A stretch of 6,337 nt of DNA. Source: Desulfobacteraceae bacterium. Its GTDB lineage: Bacteria; Desulfobacterota; Desulfobacteria; Desulfobacterales; SURF-7. Below the pieces are notes generated by a model. It saw only the letters and a program-made list of their open reading frames with translations, made no database searches and was not told the DNA's origin. Shown here piece after piece: positions 1-5,675 of this stretch; position 1 is the stretch's first letter; every line of letters begins with the position of its first letter. A program made the position numbers and the translations under genes. The stretch lies in assembly GCA_030618925.1 (NCBI GenBank), contig JAUXCK010000172.1, forward strand, positions 1-6,337. Direction: 5' to 3'.

Positions 1-177
1 CTGTATGGGATGGTTTTTGAAAATTTCCAGAGCATCCGAAATGATGGTATTATTTTTAGGCAGGGAAGATGCGATATCAGTATCGAGCTCCATTCTAAGG
101 AAACTTACAAAGAATAAAATCGCTACTGCGAATATGGTAATTATCAGCAGGTGTAAATTAAAATTATTAGTTTTCAA
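1..177 (-). CDS. MMPL/RND-superfamily exporter, N-terminal fragment (cut by window edge)
   Basis: The frame is open for 59 codons from a TTG at 177-175 to the window edge, so the 3' end is missing. The start shares bases with the TGA stop of the PlsY-like gene (TTGA overlap), typical of translational coupling. Seen: a short polar N-terminus, one hydrophobic segment at about residues 9-27 (LLIITIFAVAILFFVSFL), then a soluble stretch with DTDIASSLPKN and DALEIFKNHPIQ. In the MMPL family, members have a first membrane helix followed by a periplasmic porter domain that opens with a D-T/I-D...LP-like segment, and this matches. MMPL exporters are common in aryl polyene and xanthomonadin clusters, where they are thought to move the lipid product or an intermediate out of the inner membrane. 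The role here is inferred from that context. The TTG has no convincing ribosome-binding site, so coupling to the upstream gene is the best explanation of its translation. Confidence 0.72.
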   Translation of the reverse strand, partial: MKTNNFNLHLLIITIFAVAILFFVSFLRMELDTDIASSLPKNNTIISDALEIFKNHPIQ

Positions 178-752
178 TTGATTTTTCGTCTATTTTGTAA
201 AAATGCATGGATATTGGGCCCGTGGCTGCAAAAGATCAACACTACCGAACCAAAAACACCTGTTACATGGATCAAATGGACACTGCCCGTTATTATCGTC
301 CCTACGCCGAGGATAAAGACCATTGCAAAAGATGCAATAAAGGGGAACTTGAAAAGCTGATATACAAGACACCATACCGGCATGGAAACAACGGCGGAAA
401 CAGGTGATACAATGGCGGTAAAGCCGAGGTAATTGGCGGTTCCTTTTCCACCTCTAAAATTGTGAAAGCAAGGAAAGCGGTTCCCGAGAATTAGACAAAG
501 ACCGCTCCAGGGCACAAACTCCGCAGGCAGTACAAGGAGCGATATCAGGGCAACTCCCACTGACCTTGCAATATCCAACACCAGCACCAGTGCAGCCGGT
601 AGAAAACCTGCCTGTCTGTATACATTTGTCACTCCGGCGTTCCTGCTGAATTTGTTTCTCGGATCGTCTTTCCCTATAATTTTAAAAAGAAGGATCGAAA
701 AATTGACGGAACCAACAGTGTAGGTAGCTGCGAATAGGATAATAAGCCACAT
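174..752 (-). CDS. plsY: PlsY-type glycerol-3-phosphate acyltransferase, divergent
   Basis: The product is 192 residues, the usual PlsY size, hydrophobic, with several predicted membrane helices (about 2-22, 50-75, 78-92, 110-132, 138-178). PlsY transfers an acyl group from acyl-phosphate to glycerol-3-phosphate in the inner membrane. Motif 1 is recognisable at 29-46 (DDPR..FSRNAGVTNVYR; classical form GSGNxGATNxxR). Motif 2 at 90-104 is GNRFPCFHNFRGGKG, with the glycine-rich phosphate loop intact but Asn in place of the usual His. Motif 3 at 177-190 is HGPNIHAFLQNRRK: the Asn is present, but the usual GxE is replaced by NRR. ATG 752 was chosen because it puts the first helix at the N-terminus. 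A TTG at 806 would extend the protein by 18 residues into the dehydratase gene. The gene lies 31 bases after the dehydratase and overlaps the exporter start. It is probably a pathway-dedicated paralogue. Family assignment is firm; activity and acyl donor are not. Confidence 0.85.
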   Translation of the reverse strand: MWLIILFAATYTVGSVNFSILLFKIIGKDDPRNKFSRNAGVTNVYRQAGFLPAALVLVLDIARSVGVALISLLVLPAEFVPWSGLCLILGNRFPCFHNFRGGKGTANYLGFTAIVSPVSAVVSMPVWCLVYQLFKFPFIASFAMVFILGVGTIITGSVHLIHVTGVFGSVVLIFCSHGPNIHAFLQNRRKIN

Positions 753-783
753 GGGGAGAATTCTCAATTTGTTAAAACCAAAA

Positions 784-1665
784 TTATTTAAAACCCTTAT
801 CAGCAATAACCCATTGTGGTGGTATCATCCTGCCGGCGCTGACGTCTCTCATGTGAATACCGGAGACAGCTTCAAACAGGACTCCGTCAGGATTGTAAAT
901 CCATACGTCAAAGACGAGCAGATCCGATTCCGTTCTTACAGGGATCACTCGGCCGATATAAGTCCCGCCGGGACGGGTTCTATTGAATATCATACGTTTT
1001 TTGAATGCGACAGGAAATGCCGTAAACCTTGCAAATCGTTGACCCCAGACACATGCTGCATGAAAAGCAGCATCAAGGGTGAAGGGAGAACCCAGCAACT
1101 CTGACATGTCATGGTCGTCAGTGGTAATGGGTGTTCGGATGTTTGCAATCGCCCCAGCTTCAGATATGTGGAGGATGTCCTGTAAATTGTGATACGCAGG
1201 GCCAAACGGGACCAGATCACTGTAGATCCTCTCAGAAGGAATATCAAATGTGATACCGTCCAGGACTGATTCCAGATCAAGGGGCAACCGCGGTTTTTCC
1301 TTAATATTTTCGGAAAAACAGACGTTCGCATGTTCCTTGACTCGAGTAATAGAGGTCTTTTGAGACGTTGTTTTTGTCAGCAGCCTTGCCGAAATATTGC
1401 CGTTTTCATAAATAGAAATATCGTTGAAAGCGGTGATGTGTTTTCTGTCGGGCGGAATATGGAGGAACTTATCGAACCTGGCGTCCGTCAGACAGGTAAC
1501 ATCCACATCCGGCTTAAACGTTTTAATTGACACGGCAAGTGTCTGCATGGCTTCCACTGCCGGAAGTATTGCCCGGCCTTCAACATGATGGTCCATCAGA
1601 TGCGGGTGGATCGTAATATCTACAGACACCCGGACCTTCTCCGCTATTTTGGGAAGACCTTCCAT
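784..1665 (-). CDS. Stand-alone polyketide-synthase-type dehydratase (double hot-dog)
   Basis: The 293-residue protein resembles the dehydratase domain of modular polyketide synthases (PS-DH type), here as a separate polypeptide. The first hot-dog carries the catalytic His motif HxxxGxxxxP at 26-35 (H26, G30, P35). The second has FGPAYHNL at 154-161, matching the YGPxFQGL motif of PKS dehydratases, and the acidic motif DxxxH (D198, H202) where the family has DxxxQ/H. Both catalytic positions are therefore present. The expected reaction is removal of water from a beta-hydroxyacyl-ACP to give a trans-enoyl chain. ATG 1665 overlaps the end of the thioesterase gene by 22 bases and has no clear Shine-Dalgarno. 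A GTG at 1629 (residue 13) has GGAGAAGG five bases upstream, lies just after the thioesterase stop and still keeps the catalytic His, so it may be the true start. No ketoreductase is present in the window to supply its substrate. Confidence 0.8.
   Translation of the reverse strand: MEGLPKIAEKVRVSVDITIHPHLMDHHVEGRAILPAVEAMQTLAVSIKTFKPDVDVTCLTDARFDKFLHIPPDRKHITAFNDISIYENGNISARLLTKTTSQKTSITRVKEHANVCFSENIKEKPRLPLDLESVLDGITFDIPSERIYSDLVPFGPAYHNLQDILHISEAGAIANIRTPITTDDHDMSELLGSPFTLDAAFHAACVWGQRFARFTAFPVAFKKRMIFNRTRPGGTYIGRVIPVRTESDLLVFDVWIYNPDGVLFEAVSGIHMRDVSAGRMIPPQWVIADKGFK
1635..1642 (-). promoter_or_regulatory. Strong Shine-Dalgarno before an alternative GTG start of the dehydratase
   Basis: GGAGAAGG lies five bases upstream of an in-frame GTG at 1629-1627, inside the coding region assumed for the dehydratase. 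It follows the thioesterase stop (1646-1644) directly. The annotated ATG at 1665 has only an A-rich, SD-poor leader. The site therefore favours a 281-residue product beginning MSVDITIHPHLM. The placement is suggestive, not proof. Confidence 0.45.
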
Positions 1666-2123
1666 AAATGAGCCGTTTTTTCATCCACACCTACAGGGAT
1701 TCCGGAAGTATTAATCGCACAATGCCTGGTAAAACCCTTGCATATGATTTTGTCACATTTTTCATTGAGGATTATATAGTCGAACCGGAGCCGGACCCGT
1801 TCAAGCAATCCGGGACGTGTATATATCCACATGAGATCATCATACCTTAGAGCGCTGAAGTACTTGACGCCGATTTCAATGATGGGATAAAGATAACCGT
1901 TTTTCTCTATTTCGAGATACGGATAAGCCACATCGCGCATCAATGAAGTCCTGCCAAAGTCATAATAATGCAAATAATTGGCATGATACACTACTTTGGA
2001 ACGGTCGGTATCGACATAGGGTGTTCGGTACTGGCACCAATGCCAGACCCGGCCGTCTGTTTTGTTCCTCACATATTGTTCGTTGTCTTTGAGTATCTCA
2101 GGTACAAAAGGTTTCGGTCTCAC
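1644..2123 (-). CDS. YbgC/4HBT-family hot-dog acyl thioesterase
   Basis: The product is 159 residues from GTG 2123. It belongs to the 4-hydroxybenzoyl-CoA thioesterase/YbgC hot-dog family, which hydrolyses acyl-CoA or acyl-ACP thioesters. The signature is at 36-50: YVDTD (36-40) then VVYHANY (44-50), matching the family pattern Y-x-D-T-D...VVYHANY. The Asp of the DTD motif (D40) is the likely catalytic acid. The start is placed at GTG 2123 because AGAGG lies eight bases upstream and the ketosynthase stop is at 2127-2125, leaving a one-base gap. The frame stays open to 2228, but that part lies inside the ketosynthase gene and its translation does not resemble the family. Homologous thioesterases sit beside the ketosynthases in aryl polyene clusters. 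Here the protein may release, prime or proofread the acyl chain; which of these cannot be told from sequence. Confidence 0.87.
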   Translation of the reverse strand: MRPKPFVPEILKDNEQYVRNKTDGRVWHWCQYRTPYVDTDRSKVVYHANYLHYYDFGRTSLMRDVAYPYLEIEKNGYLYPIIEIGVKYFSALRYDDLMWIYTRPGLLERVRLRFDYIILNEKCDKIICKGFTRHCAINTSGIPVGVDEKTAHLWKVFPK

Positions 2124-2124
2124 G

Positions 2125-3390
2125 TTATACACCTCTAAACACAATACAGCAGTTGGTCCCTCCAAACCCAAAAGAGTTTGAAAGAAAAATCTCGCAGTCC
2201 TGTTTGCGGGTTTCATTAGGGACCACATCGATATCTGAAAATTCAGGATCCGGGATATGATTTACCGTGGGGAGGATTATCCCTTTTTGCATGGCTTCAA
2301 TACTTAATGCCGCCTCGATTGCAGCAGATGCCCCCAGGGTATGGCCGATCTGAGACTTGTTTGATGATATTGGAATTTTTTCTAGCTTCCTGCCGAAAAT
2401 TGTTCTCAGGCACTCAATTTCAGCCAAATCGCCTTTAACTGTAGATGTGCCGTGGGCATTTACATAATCAATATCAGCAGGCTCAAGACCTGCATCGTCA
2501 ATGGCTTCATGTATTGCCCTAATAATAGTAGGCGCATTGGGCAGGGTAAAATGATAGGCATCTGATGTCCATCCAATTCCCATTACCTCTGCCTTAGGTG
2601 TCAGACCATAATTCGAAAGCATCTCTTCTGCACCGAGGACCAAAATGCCTCCCCCTTCGGAAAGAACCAGCCCCTTTCTATCGATGCTAAAGGGCCGGGA
2701 CGCCTGTGTGGGGTCATTATGAGCGCGATCCTTTGGGCCGACTTTTATCGTGGCCATCATGTTGGAAAATCCCTGGACGAGTTCCGGTAACAGACATGTT
2801 TCAACTCCGCCCACAAGGGCAAAATCACAATCACCGTCCCGTATCATTCTGGATGCAATGGCAATTGCGTAATTTCCCGAGGCACAGGCGCCCTGCGGAG
2901 AAAATATGGGGCCGGTAAATCCCAGCAACATTCCGGCTTTTCCAGCGGGAAGATTGGAACAAAGGTTTGGAAGGAGGTAGGGGCTGACTTTAGAAGGACC
3001 TTTGTTTACATAATTGTCCATTGCAATGCGAAAGGAATCCGTCCCGTTGAGAGCGGAACCCACAAGGCAGGCTGTTCTGGGGCCGGTATCATTGTCAATC
3101 ACAAGGCCTGAGCGTTCCAGTGCTTCCTTGCAAAGTGCCATTGTCAATATAACATAATCGGCATTCCATACATGTGCCTCTTTTTTGTTAACAAAGTCAT
3201 ACTGCTCAGGGACCCATTCAGGAATTTCCCCTACAACATTGCTACGGGATTTGACCTCACACCTCGTTATTTTTCGAAAGCCGGCCTTCCCACGAACTGC
3301 CTGTTCCCATGTTTTTTCAAAGGTGTTGCCAAGGGGGGTTGCTACGCCGTAATCAACGATAAAAACGCGTCTGTTTTTCGGTGGTTTCAT
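2125..3390 (-). CDS. Beta-ketoacyl-ACP synthase, FabF/KAS II type (ketosynthase 2)
   Basis: The 421-residue protein is of full FabF length. It should catalyse decarboxylative Claisen condensation of malonyl-ACP with an acyl primer or growing chain. All catalytic residues are visible: the nucleophile C169 in PQGACASG, H313 in NAHGTST, and K345 and H350 in NKSQIGHTLGAS. The FGFGGTN loop at 407-413, which gates the active site in FabF, is canonical. The Thr-x-Thr of HGTST, which contacts phosphopantetheine in this family, is intact. It is therefore an active condensing enzyme and not a Cys-less chain length factor. ATG 3390 lies 15 bases after the stop of ketosynthase 1. The best SD-like sequence (AGGAA, about 3403-3407) is somewhat far from it, so coupling is likely. 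Its partner may be ketosynthase 1, in a heterodimer like those of type II PKS and aryl polyene systems; that pairing is inferred. Confidence 0.93.
   Translation of the reverse strand: MKPPKNRRVFIVDYGVATPLGNTFEKTWEQAVRGKAGFRKITRCEVKSRSNVVGEIPEWVPEQYDFVNKKEAHVWNADYVILTMALCKEALERSGLVIDNDTGPRTACLVGSALNGTDSFRIAMDNYVNKGPSKVSPYLLPNLCSNLPAGKAGMLLGFTGPIFSPQGACASGNYAIAIASRMIRDGDCDFALVGGVETCLLPELVQGFSNMMATIKVGPKDRAHNDPTQASRPFSIDRKGLVLSEGGGILVLGAEEMLSNYGLTPKAEVMGIGWTSDAYHFTLPNAPTIIRAIHEAIDDAGLEPADIDYVNAHGTSTVKGDLAEIECLRTIFGRKLEKIPISSNKSQIGHTLGASAAIEAALSIEAMQKGIILPTVNHIPDPEFSDIDVVPNETRKQDCEIFLSNSFGFGGTNCCIVFRGV
2132..2136 (-). promoter_or_regulatory. Shine-Dalgarno that fixes the thioesterase GTG start
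   Basis: AGAGG, located within the last codons of the upstream ketosynthase gene, lies eight bases before GTG 2123. It supports translational coupling between the ketosynthase and the thioesterase and argues against the longer reading frame that starts at 2228. Confidence 0.6.
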
Positions 3391-3405
3391 ATACCCGTTT
3401 CATTC

Positions 3406-4656
3406 CTATCTTGCCTTGTGAAATACGACACATGAATTGCAGCCGCCAAAACCAAAGGCATTTTTTAGTACATATTCCTGCTGGACCTTACGCTTTCCTT
3501 CTGCAACACAATCAAGCTCAATCTCGGGGTCTGGGCGGTAATTAATCGTCGGAGGAAGCACATTGTCCAGCATTCCCTTAAAAGCAAATATCGATTCAAT
3601 AGCACTTGAGGCTCCCATGGCATGGCCTATCAGGGATTTGTTTGCGGTAACAGGGGGTATTTGACCATGAAAAACAGCGTTAAGTGCATCAAATTCAGCC
3701 TTGTCGCCGATCTTTGTGGATGCAGCGTGTGCATTGACCGCATCGATTTCCAGGGGTGTAATGCCGGCGTAGGCAATACTTTCTGCAATGCACCGTTTCA
3801 CTGTTTCGAAATTGGGAGCCACAAAGTGATAGGCATCCGACGTCATGCTCGCCCCGGCTATCTCAATATTGTAATTCAAGCCGTTTGCTTCTGCAAATTC
3901 CTTTGAAGCGAGAATAATGGCACCGGCCCCTTCAGACAGGACAAAGCCTCTTCTGTGTATGGAAAACGGGCAACTGGCCTTTTCAGGGGGGGCTTCCTCC
4001 TGCCCTTCCTTGGGGTAGTATGTGCCGTTCATGGTTGCAAAACCCGCGACAACAGGCTCAACCAGGGCAAAATCGGCTGCCCCGCAAATGACCATGTCGG
4101 CCCGCCCCTGTTCCAGAAGCATTGAACCGACAATCATGGATGTAAGCCCGGTTGCACAGGCCGTGATAGTAGCCGTGATCGGTCCGGTAGCTCCGGTCAT
4201 CATTGATATCTTTCCCCCGACCATGTTTATACATGAATTGGGATTTGTATAAGGGTGGGGAAGTTTATTGTCGGCAATGATGCCCCGGTCGGCATTAAGG
4301 ATCGCATCCAGTCCTCCAACGGCTGAACTGTATGTTAGTGCCACCCGCGGCGCAATATCCGGAGTTATTTCTATGCCGTTGTTTTCCAGTGCCCGCTGAA
4401 CCGTCAGCATGGCATTTCTGAATACCGGAGAACTCCAGGTTGCCCTTTCGCGCGGTTTCAGGAAAGGATAGGACAGACCGTCAATATTTTCCACCTGCCC
4501 TGCAATGCGAACAGGAAAATCTTCTTTGACAGGAAAACGGGTGAGAAGGCCTATTCCGCTCTCACCTCTGAGGGCACGGTCCCATTGGGTATCCAGGGTT
4601 ATTCCCAACGGAGATACGGCATCGTATCCGACAATTACAGCTTTTCTTGGTTCCAT
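3406..4656 (-). CDS. Beta-ketoacyl-ACP synthase, FabF-like, divergent (ketosynthase 1)
   Basis: The 416-residue protein is a full-length thiolase-fold ketosynthase homologous to its neighbour. The catalytic set is present: C167 in TITACATG, H310 in NAHAAST, and K340 and H345 in NKSLIGHAMGAS. Two conserved loops deviate. The HGTST motif reads HAAST (310-314), so the first of the two threonines that hold phosphopantetheine is lost. The gating loop FGFGGTN reads FGFGGCN (401-407). The nucleophilic Cys is retained, so it is not a typical chain length factor. It may have a different partner ACP, a different substrate, or a subordinate role in a heterodimer. ATG 4656 starts seven bases after the TAA of the radical SAM gene, with only a weak upstream SD. 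Placement between the radical SAM pair and ketosynthase 2 in one transcript suggests that all act on one acyl chain. Confidence 0.92.
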   Translation of the reverse strand: MEPRKAVIVGYDAVSPLGITLDTQWDRALRGESGIGLLTRFPVKEDFPVRIAGQVENIDGLSYPFLKPRERATWSSPVFRNAMLTVQRALENNGIEITPDIAPRVALTYSSAVGGLDAILNADRGIIADNKLPHPYTNPNSCINMVGGKISMMTGATGPITATITACATGLTSMIVGSMLLEQGRADMVICGAADFALVEPVVAGFATMNGTYYPKEGQEEAPPEKASCPFSIHRRGFVLSEGAGAIILASKEFAEANGLNYNIEIAGASMTSDAYHFVAPNFETVKRCIAESIAYAGITPLEIDAVNAHAASTKIGDKAEFDALNAVFHGQIPPVTANKSLIGHAMGASSAIESIFAFKGMLDNVLPPTINYRPDPEIELDCVAEGKRKVQQEYVLKNAFGFGGCNSCVVFHKAR

Positions 4657-4663
4657 TCAGAAT

Positions 4664-5662
4664 TTACCACGGAATAAACTTATACAGCTTTGCAAACATT
4701 TCGTAGACCTCTATCCAGTTCTGCAGGTCACGGGTGGTGCGGATATGCGCCCGTTTGTTGACCATCACCCAGCTCATATGGGCTGCGCCGTCTTTACATG
4801 TGGTACAGTCACGGGTTTCAGATGTGCAGCATCGATGCATGGTCTGCAGGTCCGAAGCCCAGCGGATAAAATTGATCAACCGCTTGGGTCGGGGTTTTCT
4901 TTTGTCCAGGGGTTCCGTCACAGAGGGGCACTCGGCCCACCCAAAGGAACGGCCCAACATTTTTCCCGTAGTAATTATTTCATGATAATGTTTTGAAGAA
5001 ATAACCGTATCCGGGAATTTGTCCAACAGATCGTCCATTTCCACGCGGATCGCATCAAGTTCTTCCGGTTCCCAGAAGAAACCGTCCACACCTTCATCAT
5101 TTGAGAGAAGCTGCATATGAACCTTTAAACCCACATCTTGAATTTTTTTTATTATGCGTTCGGTCTTACCGATCTGCTTGGGTGTAATAGTATAAAGATA
5201 ATAGGCGTAAGGATCACCTTCATAGTTTTTGCTGGACAGTGAAAATGTATCTCTTCCCCTAAGTGTTTTTTCATCTTCTTCGTCACCCCACAATGAAATG
5301 CCGACCATCAAATCCGGGAATCGATCTCGGGGTACTTTGATAATTCCATTGGTTGCACAAAACGTGGGAAGCCTTTTGTAAAAGGCCTCCAGTCTGTCCA
5401 TGCAGAGCGTCGGTTCACCCCCTATCAGTATTGCAAGGTTGACTCCCCTCCCCATCTCCTTGTCAATAAAAGTTCCCCATTTTTTAATATCCGTTTCTTC
5501 ATGGGCCACTTTGTGTTCATTTGATGAAAAGAAGAAACAACCTTTACATCGCAGGTTACACCGATCCGTTACATCATAGATCGAACTGCGGATGTTGAGC
5601 CTTGATATATTTCTGTACCGTTCATGCCATTCTTCATCCAGCAATGAACTGACGGTTTTCAT
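4664..5662 (-). CDS. Radical SAM protein with C-terminal cysteine cluster
   Basis: The product is 332 residues. The radical SAM signature CX3CX2C is at 35-42 (C35, C39, C42) in DRCNLRCKGC and would bind the [4Fe-4S] cluster that cleaves S-adenosylmethionine. The SAM-binding GGEPT follows at 81-85, and ISLWG at 122-126 fits a later strand of the barrel. The C-terminal part has further cysteines at 245, 278, 279, 286 and 289 (CC-x6-CxxC), which could ligate an auxiliary iron-sulfur cluster. The same pattern is kept in the adjacent paralogue. ATG 5662 is well supported: AAGGAG lies seven bases upstream and overlaps the previous stop codon. The substrate is unknown. Its place directly before two ketosynthases suggests action on an acyl or polyketide chain, for example C-C bond formation, ring closure, methylation or desaturation, and an oxygen-sensitive pathway. 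A peptide substrate cannot be excluded from the sequence. Confidence 0.9.
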   Translation of the reverse strand: MKTVSSLLDEEWHERYRNISRLNIRSSIYDVTDRCNLRCKGCFFFSSNEHKVAHEETDIKKWGTFIDKEMGRGVNLAILIGGEPTLCMDRLEAFYKRLPTFCATNGIIKVPRDRFPDLMVGISLWGDEEDEKTLRGRDTFSLSSKNYEGDPYAYYLYTITPKQIGKTERIIKKIQDVGLKVHMQLLSNDEGVDGFFWEPEELDAIRVEMDDLLDKFPDTVISSKHYHEIITTGKMLGRSFGWAECPSVTEPLDKRKPRPKRLINFIRWASDLQTMHRCCTSETRDCTTCKDGAAHMSWVMVNKRAHIRTTRDLQNWIEVYEMFAKLYKFIPW

Positions 5663-5669
5663 GTGCCGA

Positions 5670-5675
5670 CTCCTT
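5670..5675 (-). promoter_or_regulatory. Shine-Dalgarno of the radical SAM gene
   Basis: AAGGAG stands seven bases before ATG 5662 and overlaps the TAA stop of the preceding gene. It is the clearest ribosome-binding site in the window and supports both the chosen start and translational coupling of the two radical SAM genes. Confidence 0.75.

Noticed and set aside
756..765. Palindrome GAGAATTCTC in the short gap before the PlsY-like ATG
   Set aside because: It is only ten bases with no loop or U-tract; it could be an operator half or chance, and nothing supports a terminator or binding site.
753..806. TTG start at 806 for the PlsY-like protein
   Set aside because: It would add 18 polar residues before the first membrane helix and overlap the dehydratase, with no clear ribosome-binding site; ATG 752 fits the family N-terminus better.
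751..1104. Plus-strand open frame opposite the dehydratase and the PlsY start
   Set aside because: It has low-complexity translation with no family resemblance, opposite well-supported coding sequence.
990..1331. Minus-strand frame inside the dehydratase gene
   Set aside because: It is an alternative frame of the dehydratase without motifs; the catalytic motifs are all in the other frame, so there is no sign of a frameshift.
2124..2228. N-terminal extension of the thioesterase up to 2228
   Set aside because: It overlaps the conserved C-terminal codons of ketosynthase 2 in another frame, does not look like the hot-dog family, and a GTG with a good SD lies at 2123.
2925..2960. LPAGKAG in ketosynthase 2 as a possible small repeat insertion
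   Set aside because: It aligns without a gap to the NMVAGHLTIMYG-type segment of FabF proteins, so no insertion is present.
3406..4656. Ketosynthase 1 as a chain length factor
   Set aside because: The nucleophilic Cys and both active-site His are retained, whereas chain length factors lack the Cys.
4505..4996. Plus-strand open frame of 163 codons across the end of the radical SAM gene and the start of ketosynthase 1
   Set aside because: It is antisense to two strongly supported genes, contains no recognisable domain and spans their junction; it is a chance frame.
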